Below are positions 34,901 to 46,900 of a DNA stretch of 64,000 nt, one piece after another. The stretch covers positions 18,669,913-18,733,912 of the forward strand of contig CM068547.1 in NCBI GenBank assembly GCA_035048495.1, given 5' to 3'. Under the pieces are notes generated by a model. It was not told where the DNA came from. It did not search any database and was given only the letters and a program-made list of their open reading frames with translations. This DNA comes from Euptelea pleiosperma. Its lineage: Eukaryota > Streptophyta > Magnoliopsida > Ranunculales > Eupteleaceae. Numbering within the stretch: the stretch's first letter is position 1; each line of letters opens with the position of its first letter. The translations under genes and the position numbers were made by a program.

Positions 34901-37900
34901 CTTTCCTAATGTTTATCTAATTAGAATAAGAAACTGTCCTAATGATGGAACCCTACGATCGTGGGATCATATCATTCTGTTCCCCTTGGGAGCTGACTTG
35001 TCCACAAGTCAGAACTATTGGCACGATTGGTGCGTGTGGTGTGTGCTTTTCACAGTCGGTGAAATAGAAACTTCGAGATTGTTAGCGATTTCGAAGGCAA
35101 TTTGAGTGGCGATGGAAATCTAGTCGCCCTGGCTGAACCTCTAAGGATGCCAATGGAATGACACCCTCGCTTCCTCAAGCAATGACTGTAGTTGCATATG
35201 CTTTTGCGTTTGAAACATTGCACCTTGCTCATTTCCGCATTATTGTACCTATTCCTCAAGCATTGGTGACAGTACTTCGTAGGGCATATCGCACAACTGA
35301 TCATCGAATTCGATACAAGGTGTTGGCATTGGTGACAGTGTGTGCTGCTTCCCAGATATTTTTTGCCTCGATGTGGACCCTTTCCTCGAGATTCTTTGAA
35401 GTGTCTGTCTATGACTGTCAAAATAGGGCCCTTTCCTTGGTTTTCTTTGACGTGCTTGTCTATATGACTAGCGAAATAGAAGACCTCTGGTCTACGACAA
35501 CTAGAGCTAAAACACCTTGGGATGCAACTGGTGGAGTCGAAGGACTGAAGGAAACTAGTCTAGCAGGAGACCAACGTTGGACCGAAGTAACTAGAATTCA
35601 CGGCTTCCTCTTGGTGCTAGCCATGCCGTAAGCCTGTGGGAGAGTTGTCAGTTTCCAGAGCTTAACGACATATTTATTGTCATCATGGAGGCCTGGGATG
35701 AAACAACGAATGAGGAAACTGTTTGGTAAGACTGGAGCCCTGTTGACCAGTTACTTGAATTAGGCTTGATAATTGCGGATCAGTCTTGTTTGGCGAAGCG
35801 TGGCTAAAGACTCGTCTGGATCATCGTCTTCTAGAGTGCTGAAACGAGTACACAATGCATGTGTGAATTGTCCCCATGACGGTTGAGAATCTTGAGATGC
35901 TAATGACACCTGGATCTAAAGGATGTTCTAGGACATTTTGTCTAGTCGTCAAGTGTCAAGAGTTGCGGCTTGATCGTTGCGAAGCTGCTCGACTTCATTG
36001 GAGATGGAAGTTGGTGTGCCGTCAGAGGAAACTTGGGTGAAGATCGATTGCTCTAATTCCACAATGATAGAACCTGAGTTCTATCGGATGAACCAAGCTC
36101 TAAGTTAACTAGAAAGCAATTAAAATTTTTTAACTAATTGATAAACGAAAGATGTTTTCTGGGTTATTTCATTCCCAATCCATGGTTACAATATATAGAC
36201 TTTCACACCCTAGAACCTTCCCAATTCTACTTCCAATTATAGAGGAAACTACCTAATTTATCTAATTAAAATAAGAAACTTTCTTAATGTTTATCTAATT
36301 AGAATAAGAAACTGTCCTAATGGTGGAATCCTAAACAAAAAATTCGGGTATTAAACTCTATAATACGCGAATTTACTAACTAGCCCTACCAACCAAAAAT
36401 TAGATTAATTAGTGATTTCTAACCTTTAGATCATTGTACCCAAATAATGGTACTCAAATTCCCATGGTTAAAGCAACAACAGTAGCTGATACAAACGAAA
36501 AATCATGCTGATTGGTAATCTCTAGCCATTAGAATTTAGTACTTTTTATGGCGTGATTCTAGCCATTCACCACGCTAACGATTTATGCTGCTCACCGCTG
36601 CCATATGGGCCCACTGACTGCATGGATTTTTAATCCACCGTTGGTGGATATTGTTATCATATACGTATTCCTATAAGTATTTCTATGTACATCTCATGTA
36701 TAACCTCTTGAGGGTATTTTTGTCTTTTTGTATTCTCCTTTACATAAATAAGAATTATGGAGTCATTGTGACCTAAGCACAATAGACATCCTTTCTTCTC
36801 TCTTCTCTCTTCTATCATCTCTATTCTCTCTTCTCTAAAACCTAAACCTAACCCTAATTTCTTGAATTCAACTTGGTATCAGAGCCCTATTGAAGATTTT
36901 TTTAAGAGAATTCGAACCAGGGTGCAACCAGCAGATGATGACGTCATCAGAGTCGTACGGCTAACGTCATCACCCGTACGGACAGGGTACTCCTCTCACC
37001 CTGAAACTCTAGGGTTTGATAGATCTTGATTTTTAGATGTTTTTGGTGATTTTTTGAGAAATTTTGGAGTACATCTGGTTGGTCTTTTGCTCAATATTCC
37101 AAAAAAATCGGAAAAAATTGTTTTTCGAACCAACTCTTTTTTGGAACCCTTCTCAGCTTTTTTCCTTGGTTTTTTTCCATCGATTTGGTCATCTACTATC
37201 ATACCTACATGCTCATACTCTTTTTTTTTCCAAACCATTGAGTATTGAAGGTGTTGTGAGGGTTTTTTCACACCCTAGTTACTGCCGGCGACGTTATTAT
37301 GTCCTATAGGACTTTCGGTTGGGCTCCAAATTTCCCCAACTTGACCTCAAACCTCCACAAATGCCTTCTAATGGCTCTAGGATGCTTTTATTCATCCTTA
37401 TGGTGTTGCTCCCTATCCATAATCCTATTTTTTTGATGTTCGAAGGTTTATATGGATATTCCTTGCTCACCGGCTCTCATTAGGAATCTGTTTTTCGCTC
37501 TTGGAAACTTTTTTTGGGTATTGTAGGCTTTGTTCTTGCCCCTTTCACCCATTTGCTTCCTTGTTGTGGCAAATTCACCTCCCTCGGGCACTCCATCTCC
37601 CTCGGATACTCCCTCAATCTCAGTTGTTAGCACAGACTCCTCTTCTAGAGGCACTGGAGGACCTATGATGCAACAAGTGATGTATGAGAACCCTGGGTTG
37701 CAGATTACATCAGTTAAACTCAATGGCACTAATTATCTGGAGTGGGCTAAAGCAGCACGTTTGTTTATTGGAGGCCGTGGGAAGATGGGACACTGCACGG
37801 GACGAACAAAAGAGCCTAAGGAAGATGATCCCATGTTTGATCAATGGGAAGCTGAGAACCTTTCGGTTCAATCTTGGTTGGTCAACTCCATAGAGCCTCA

Positions 37901-40900
37901 CATTAGTCGTGGTTTCCTCTTCATGCGTACAGCCCGGGATGTGTGGGAAACCGCCAAGAAGACCTACTCACAGCAGCAGAACACTGGTAGAGCATACCAG
38001 TTGAGGCAGTCATCTACCAGAAGCACCTTGATGAAGGCAGGATATTTGAGTTCCTTTCTGGACTCAACTCCTCTTATGAGTTGGCTAGGGTTCAGATCCT
38101 CAGCAGCCGTACTCCTTTGCCCTCTCTTAGCGAGGTTTATTCATATATGTAGAGTGAGGAGAGTCGCTGACTATACTCCCAGGATGAGTCTCTAGTTCAC
38201 GAGCGATCAGCGCTTGTCACCTCATCGCCTATGCAGACTCATGCCCCTCATGCTCTTGCATTTGCTTCACAGCCTCAGCAGACTCAGGGGAGTCGACCCC
38301 CTCAGTTCTCTACTCCCTCAGCTGGCCGACCTTCGTCCTCCAAGGAGAGGCCCAAGTGTGACTTCTGTGGTCGCCTTGGACATGTGAGAGCAACTTGTTG
38401 GAAGTTGCATGGTCGCCCTCAGTCGTCTGCTCGCTCCAGTCAGTCTAGCTCTTCTGGTGCCCATTCAGCTAGTATGGATACCTCCACACCATCTCCAGGC
38501 CAGTCTCACCAGAGTTCTTCCTTACAGGCATCTGCTGGTCCTTTAGCTGCATCTGAGCTTGCAGGGCTTCGACACTTGCTCTTTCAACTGGATGGTCCTA
38601 CTACCACATCCTCCTTTGCTCAGTCAGGTATCATCAGATCTGCCCATCATGTGTCCAGTTCCGCTCCCAGTCCTACATGGATCATTGATTCAGGGGCTTC
38701 GGAACACATGACGGGTATGTCTTATTTATTTTCTAGCTATTCCATTTGTTCTGGCCGAGATAAGGCTAGAACTGCAGATGGCACTTTATCTTCTATATTT
38801 GGGAAAGGGGCTGTTCTTCCCTCTCCTCAACTGCCACTTGCATCTGTTTTACATGTCCCCAATTTCACATCTAACCTATTATCTGTTGGCGCTCTTACTA
38901 AATCTTTGAATTGCAGTGTGACTTTCTTTCCTTCATACTGTGTCTTTCAGGACCTCGAGACGAGGAGAACGATTGGCACTAGACATGAAGCTGATGGACT
39001 CTACCTTCTTGATGGACGGCCTTCTGAGCTCACAGCATTGCAGTCTTTTAGTAGTAGTAGGAATAGAATAGCTTCTGTGTTATGTTGGCATGCCCGTCTG
39101 GGGCATGTCTCTTTTCAGTACCTCAAACTGTTATTTCCCGTTTTATTTGCTTCTGTCTTGTTATTTGACTTGCATTGTGAGACATGTGAGCTCTCGAAAC
39201 ATTGTCGATCTACTTATCCTTCAAGAGGTAATTGAACTTCTGTTTCCTTTGATCTCGTGCATTCTGATGTGTGGGGTCCTTCCCCTGCGATTTCCATTTT
39301 TGGCTTCCGCTACTTTGTTACTTTTGTTGATGACTATTCTCGATGTACATGGGTTTATCTTATGAAAACCAAAGATGAGGTTCATGCCATCTTTAAGGTT
39401 TTTCATAAGATGATCCTCACTCAGTATGGTGCCTCCATCAAGGTCCTTCATTCTGACCAGGGTGGCGAGTATATATATGGGGGGCTCCAGCAATACTTTT
39501 TAGACCATGGGATTTGTCACCAAAACTCTTGCAGTTACACCCCTCAACAAAATGGTGTAGCTGAAAGAAAGATGCGACGTTTGACTGAGGTGGCTCGATC
39601 TCTTCTGATCGGCTCCAAAGTCCCTAAATCCTATTGGTCGGATGCAGTTTTAACTGCTGCTTATTTGACTAACAGAATGCCTTGTGTTCTCAACTTCAAG
39701 TCTCCTCTACAGGTTCTTACTCCTGATGCTTCTTTACTCACAATCCCTCCTCGTATCTTTGGGTGTGTATGCTATGTACACATCCTTGGTCATCATCGTA
39801 CCAAACTTGATCCCAAAGCACTTAAATGTGTATTTCTGGGTCACTCTCCTTCCCATAAAGGGTATAAGTGTTATCATCCTTCCACAAGAAAGAAGTTTGT
39901 GTCCATGGATGTTACCTTTAGAGAGGATCTACCTTTTTTCTCCACCTCTCTTCAGAGGGAGACTAGTAGTGAAGAGAGGTGTGAAGATGTTCCTCTTCCT
40001 ACTATATTACTCTCTCCTCCCTATCTTGAGAGGTCTCAGACTACTCTACCTGCTACTGAGGCTGATAGCGCTCCTGTTGCTCAAAAGGAGCTCATCGTCT
40101 ATCGCAGAAGGGAGAAAGTCACAGCTGATCCTGTACCAGTGGTACCATCCTCAGATTGAGGTAATTCTCCTTCTCTCTCTATACCTGTCATCTCTTCTTC
40201 TACTGATACTTCTGATCTTCCAATTGCTTTAAGAAAAGGAGTCAGAAGCTGCACTCAGCATCCTCTGAGCCACTTTGTCTCCTATGATGCCTTGTCCCCC
40301 TCCTATAATGCCTTTGTCACGTCCCTTTCCACTATTCCTATATCATCTTCAGTGGTAGAAGGATTGGCTCAACCAAGATGGAAAGCGGCTATGATAGAGG
40401 AAATGAGAGCTCTGGACAAGAATAGGACATGGGAGCTTGTTGACTTACCAAGAGGCAAGAAACCTGTGGGTTGCAGACGGGTATTCACAGTCAAGTACAA
40501 GGCAGACGGGTCAGTTGAGAAGTACAAGGCGAGATTAGTAGCCAAGGGGTACACCCAGACCTATGGGATTGACTATGTGGAGACCTTTGCACCTGTGGCA
40601 AAGATGAACTCCATCAGGGTGTTGTTGTCATTGGCAGCAAACCAAGAGTGGCATTTGCATCAGCTGGATATGAAGAATGCTTTTCTTCGTGGGGACCTAC
40701 ATGAAGAAGTGTACATGGTTCCTCCTCCTGGATTCACTCCACCGGGAAATAGTAGCAAGGTGTGTCGACTGAAGAAAGCCCTATATGGGCTTAAACAATC
40801 TCCAAGGGCATGGTTCGAGAGATTTACCCTAGCTGTGAAGAAGCTAGGTTCTACTCAAAGTCAGGCCGATCACACCCTCTTTGTGAAGCATCAAGGGAAG

Positions 40901-43900
40901 AACACCACTGCCCTTATGTTGATGACATCATTCTCACAGGGAATGATGCAGAAGAGGTGGATAAGCTGAAGCGTCAGTTAGCAGACGAGTTTGAAACCAA
41001 AGATTTAGGACCTCTCAAGTACTTCTTAGGCATCGAAGTTGCAAGATCTAGTCAGGGGATCTTCATCTCTCAGAGGAAGTATGTCTTAGATTTGTTGCAA
41101 GACTCAGGCAGGTTGGGTACCAAACCGGTGGATACTCCTATAAAGCAGAATCACCAGTTAGCAAATGCCAGTGGTGAGCTACTACAGGATGTAGGGAGCT
41201 TTCAAAGACTAGTTGGGCGTTTGATCTATCTCTCTCTGACTCGACCCGACATTGCCTATGCAGTGAGTGTGATCAGTCAGTATATGCACTCACCCAGAGG
41301 TGTTCATCTAGAGGCAGCACATCGGATCTTGAGATATCTCAAGTCAGCTCCTAGTGGAGGTCTTCTGTTTGAGAAGAATGGCCACATGCATGTAGAGGCG
41401 TATACCGATGCAGATTGGGCAGGGGCCAAAGATGATCGGAGATCTACTTCTGGATATTGCACCTTTGTTGGAGGCAATTTGGTCACTTGGAGAAGCAAGA
41501 AATAGCCAATAGTCGCCAGATCTAGTGCAGAAGCCGAATTTAAAGCAATGGCTCATGGTTTGTGTGAGATGCTATAGTTGAAAGTGTTGATTACTAAACT
41601 TGGTTTCCCCGTCTTAGGGTCTGTGAGCTTGTACTGTGACAACAAAGCCGCCATCAGCATTGCTCACAATCCTGTTCAGCATGATCGTGCCAAACATATT
41701 GAGGTGGATCGACATTTCATTAGAGAGAAGATTGTCTCTGGGGCAGTGTGCACCCCATTTGTGAAGACTAATGAGCAGGTTGCAGATGTTTTCATAAAAG
41801 GAGTTCCCAGCTGGCAACTCCATAAGTGTTTATGCAAGTTGGGCATGAGAGATATCTATGCACCAACTTGAGGGGGAGTGTTATCATATATGTATTCCTA
41901 TACGTATTTCTATGTACATCTCATGTATAATCCCTTGAGGGTATTTTTGTCTTTTTGTATTCTCCTTTACATAAATAAGAATTATGGAGTCATTGTGACC
42001 TAAGCACAATAGACATCCTTTCTTCTCTCTTCTATCATCTCTATTCTCTCCTCTCTTCTCTAAAACCTAAACCTAACCCTAATTTCTTGAATTCAACTGA
42101 TATACACACCAAAATGCACCCTAATTGGTAATCTCTAGCCATTAGATGTTAGTACTTTTTAAGATAAGATTATAGCCATTGGATTCAACAATTTCTTTTA
42201 GTACTAAAACCAACGGCTATAAATCATTAAAAAAATTGATTTTTTTGTATTAACGTCTACGGAGGGGTGGGCTAAACATCCATGCGGTCAGTGGGTCAGA
42301 TGGCAGCGTTGTGTAACAAATATCTTCCTCAGGCCAAGCCAATATGCATTAGGAAAAAGGGAAAAATCTACTGCCTCACTAGATGTTTGGCCCACAAAAT
42401 TTTGATGCAAGAGTCCTTCAATTTGCCACGTAGTGGACTCTTTTGGGCCTACTGCCTCGCTGGATGTTTGGCCCAAATTTGGTGGACCCACACACCAAAT
42501 ATTAGTGTGATTAGTGATTCCTAGCCATTGGATTTGAGCACTTTTTCATCATGGGCTTGGAACCAACTCATAGTCTGTTCATAAAGCCCATGAAGAAAAA
42601 GTGCTCAAATCCTATGGCTAGAAATCACCCATCACACTGATTTTAGGTTTGTAGGTCTATCATAGTGTGGACCAGACATTCAAGTGGCAAGTGGGCCCGA
42701 AGAGTCTACTACGTTGCAATTTGAGGGACTTCTGTATCAAAATTATGATACAGAAGTCTGCATCAAAGAAACGATGTAACAAGGTATATGCCTAAAACTT
42801 TTTCAAGTGCTGAAGCACTAGTTTTGTTACTCCTATTCCCCACTATATTTTGGGCCTACTGACTGTATGGATGTTTATCTCATCCCTTGGTGAATATACA
42901 CACTAAAAATCACTCCGATTGGTAATCTCAAATCATTAGATTTTAGTAATTTTTAAGGTGTTCTTATAGCCGTTGAATTCAACAATTTTTTGAGTACTAA
43001 AATCAATGGCTAAAAATCATCAAACAAGCTGATTTTTGGTACGTATATCCACAAGGGGTGGGCTAAACATCCATTCGGCCAGTGGGCCCACATGGCAGCA
43101 GCGAGTAACAAAAATAAGATTCTGCATTTGATCTCAGGTACAAGTGTTTAACACCCTATGCATTTTTAACCGTTTTATATCACCGACATACCCTAACCCT
43201 TCAAAGTTAAAAACATGAAAAAGAGAGAGAGAGTTCTATGACTTGTCTGTGAGTCGGAGTCCAAGAGAGGAAGAGGAGGAACGAACCTCTGATAGCCTAA
43301 GGGATGACGCTTCGACCTACAGGGCTTCAGCCTTCAATGGACCAGCGAATCAATTAGCCTACCACGGCGAGTCTGCCCTCTCCCTCTACCGTGAAATGAG
43401 TTTTGGAGAATGATTTGGAAAATTGGAAGCGTGGAATGGTAAATTCAGCGGGGTTTATCTTATAATGCTCGTAAAGGCTGCATCAACAGCTAAATTTTTG
43501 TATTTTTCTTCACCTTTCTTCCGTAAAAGCGTAGCCGTGCAGGCTGCAAGTACGAGATTCGTTGTACCATCTGTAAAAGTTGAGATTCGCTGAAATTTTC
43601 TGAAATTCTTCGCCGAAATATCTGACGAATTTCAGAAAATTTCATGATATTTCGTAAATTTCGTAAATGTTGCCGAAATTTCGGTGAAATTTTGAAATTA
43701 TTCGAAATTTCGTTCGAAACTTAGGAATTTTTGACAATATTTTTTTCACGGGGGTTTCGATTTCAATGCAGCCCGAAATCGAAATTTTGACGATTTCGCT
43801 AAAATTTCACCTTGAAATTATTCGAAATTTCGTTTGAAATCGGGCTGCACCGAAACCGAAACGCCTATGAAAAAAAAATTGTTAAAAATTCCTGAATAAT

Positions 43901-46900
43901 TTAAAATTTCACCGAAATATCATGAAAATTTCTGAAATTTGTCAGAAATTTCGGCGAAATTTCAGTGAATCTCAACTTTTTTCAGAGGGTACAACGAATC
44001 TCGTGCTCGCAGCCTGCACGGCTAGGCTTTTACGGAAGAAAAGTGAAGAAAAATACAAAAATTTACCAGTTGATACAGCCTTTCCGAGCATTATAAGATA
44101 AACCCCGTTGAATTCACCATTCCACGCTTCCAATTTTCCAAATCATTCTTCAAAATTCATTTCATGGTAGAGGGCAGACTCACCGTGGTAGGTTGATTGA
44201 TTCGCTGGTCTGCTGAAGGCTAAAGCCCATAGGTCGAAGCGTCATCACTTAGGCTCTCAGAGGTTCGTTCCTCCTCTTCCTCTCTTGGACTCACAGAACT
44301 CTCTCTTTTTCATGTTTTTAACTTTGAAGGGTTAGGGTATGTCGGTGCTGTAAAAGGTTAAGAATGCATAGGGTGTTAAACACTTATACCTGAGATCAAA
44401 TGCAGAATCTCCTTTTGGTTACTCGTTGCTGCCATGTGGGCCGAATGGATGTTTAGCCCACCCCTTGTGGATATACGTACCAAAAATCAGCTTGTTTGAT
44501 GATTTTTAGTCGTTGATTTTAGTACTCAAAAAATCGTTGAATTCAACGGCTATAAGAACACCTTAAAAATTACTAAAATCTAATGGTTTGAGATTACCAA
44601 TCGAAGTGATTTTTGGTGTGTATATTCACCAAGGGATGAGATAAACATCCATGTGGTCAGTAGGCCCAGAATATAGTGGGAATAGGAGTAACAAAAATAG
44701 TGCTTCGGCACTTGAAAAAGTTTTAGGCATATACCTTGTTACATCTTTTCTTTGATGCAAACTTTTGTATCAAAATTACAGAAGTCCCTCAAATTGCAAC
44801 GTAGTATCTCTTCGGGCCCACTTGCCACTTGAATGTCTGGTCCACACTATGAATGACCTACAACCTAAAATCAGCGTGATTGGTGATTTCTAGCCATAGG
44901 ATTTGAGCACTTTTTCTTCATGGGCTTTATGAACAGACTATGAGTTGGTTCCAAGCCCATGATGAAAAAGTGCTCAAATCCAATGGCTAGGAATCACACT
45001 AATATTTGGTGTGTGGGTCCACCAAATTTGGGCCAAACATCCAGTGAGGCAGTAGGCCCAAAAGAGTCCACTACGTGGCAAATTGAGGGACTCTTGCATC
45101 AAAATTTTGTGGGCCAAACATCCATTCTCAGTCTCGGGCCCATCTACCAGAAGGGGTACTGGAATTCGTCGAAGTCAAAGTGTTCGAGATACTATAGAAA
45201 TTGACCCAAGAAAAGGACATCAGCCCCCTCCGATGGAAAGGCATGAGGGGCCGATTGATTGATTTGTTCACCGAACACAAAATGCTAAACAAAAAAGGTT
45301 GAAAGATGTCTGGTCAAAAGAAATTGGGAACAAACTTAAGACAGCAGTGTCTAAGTTTTTTCACTTTAGCAGAATGCCAGTTAATGCAATTGCTTCTCCA
45401 TTCTTTCAACCCATGCTTGACACGATTGCAAAATGTGGCATGGGTGTAAAGGGGCCGAGTCCATATGAGATCAATTGGCCATTTCTCAAAACAGAAATCG
45501 ATGAACTAAACTCGTGGATCAGGAGTATAAAGAAAAATTGGCCAACATATGGGTGCACGATAATGTGCGATGGATGGACCTCAAGTACAAGGCACCGGTG
45601 GATATGGGGTGGAGGTGGCCAATGGATGAACCAAATCTACGCAACCGGTGGTGTCTAATAAACCAAGGGCAGAGACAATCAGAATGTGTGTATGACTATG
45701 CTTCCACAAGGCTCCTTCTATCAAAATCTCAACGAGTTATCTATATCATCGCAGCAACAATGGAAGAGAGAGAGTTGTGTCATGCCTGATCGCAATACCA
45801 AGGATCAAAGACTGTGCAAAGGTTGTGGTGAGGGTGAATGAAGGTATTGCATGAGAGTAGTGGATGATGGTCAACAACAAGAGATACCAAGTGAGAACAA
45901 TTTCTTAACATGTCAAAGTTGATGAAAGGCGAAGATTGAAGGCCACCATGTTCCATAAAATGATGGTTTTCTACTCCATTCTACATGATGGGGCAGAGGA
46001 TAATGGTGGCGGCTGGTGAGCTATGAATAATGATGGTCTGTGCGGCTGGTTGTAATTATAGAGCTAAACTGGTCTGTGCGATGAGGGTGACTAGCCGGAT
46101 TCAGGTCCATGTGTGTTTTTTTGATCGGCATACGAGAATGGCAGATCTGAGAGTATGTAGGTTGGGGAAGACTAATACTAATGAGTGTGGTTCGATTGCG
46201 AGGGCCTTTGATTCTGAAGGAAGAAACGAGATATGAGGGGGCATAAAGAAATCCTTGATTGATTTTTTTACTGTTGTCAGGCAATTGGATAACAAGGGGC
46301 TTTGTTTTTGTTCCCCATAGGTGGCGCCAAATTGTGGATGCAAAAATTCGAGCAAGCCGTTATTTGCCTCGAGATTTTTGTATGACAATTAGAATACGTA
46401 TGATCAACGTGAAAGCAAAAGAAAGAGAGAAAAGAGAGAAGCATAGATTTTACATGATTCGTAGTGTTGAGGACTGCGTTCACAGGCTCGTAGAACCAAT
46501 TCACTATTTTCCATTGTTGTACAATATCTCCCCCTTTTTATAGGTTAACAAGGGTTCTTAAATAATGATTACCTTCATTGAGACCTTGTCAAATTAGGAC
46601 TCTAAAACGACAGAAGTTTGCCTTGTTTGAGAGGGTCTCTATAGGTGGAAAATTGCTCCAAAGTACTATCCAGAATAAGTGTCTTTTAGAAAGACTCCAA
46701 GATATCGTCCGAATTGGAAATTCGAATGTGTCTTACGATATCGGCTGATTAGGCTTGTTTGGCCAAGTTAAATCAAGGTTTGCCCGAAGTTTGGGCTCGG
46801 ATCTCGAGCGTCAGATCCTAAAGGTCGGCTCTGGGGGTGGGACCCTACTGAGGTTTGGGTCTGGTTGGACTGTGCTGAAGGTCGTGTTTGGAAGGATCCT

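Larger units (their letters stand above)
34691..36333 (-). mobile_element. Degenerate Gypsy-like LTR element G with a captured gene fragment
   Basis: Two direct repeats of about 265 bp (34691-34955 and 36065-36333) start TGATAGAAC and end GGAAYCCTA on plus. They bound a 1.1-kb interior that reads on minus as Gypsy-type Gag (36040-35430) followed by a Cys-rich segment (35421-35050). A weak primer-like ATTAGAGC adjoins the right repeat. No clean target duplication was found. There is no protease, integrase or reverse transcriptase, so it is non-autonomous. Confidence 0.65.
36652..42098 (+). mobile_element. Ty1/Copia element C, complete, plus strand
   Basis: The LTRs are 36652-36873 and 41879-42098 (TGTTATCATATA...ATTCAACT). 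The target duplication is GATAT (36647-36651 and 42099-42103). The primer site is at 36874-36885 and the purine tract GAGGGGGAG lies before the 3' LTR. The LTRs differ by about four substitutions plus indels in a CT-rich run. It lies in YTH intron 2 in the same sense as the gene, inside a fold-back repeat. Confidence 0.96.

Noticed and set aside
35158..35631. 157-aa plus-strand ORF
   Set aside because: It is the complement of the Gag and zinc-finger frames of element G, which show clear family motifs on minus.
43560..43990. GAAATTTCG word cluster as a satellite array
   Set aside because: Words are irregular and arranged symmetrically around the palindrome centre, so it is the core of the inverted repeat rather than a tandem satellite.
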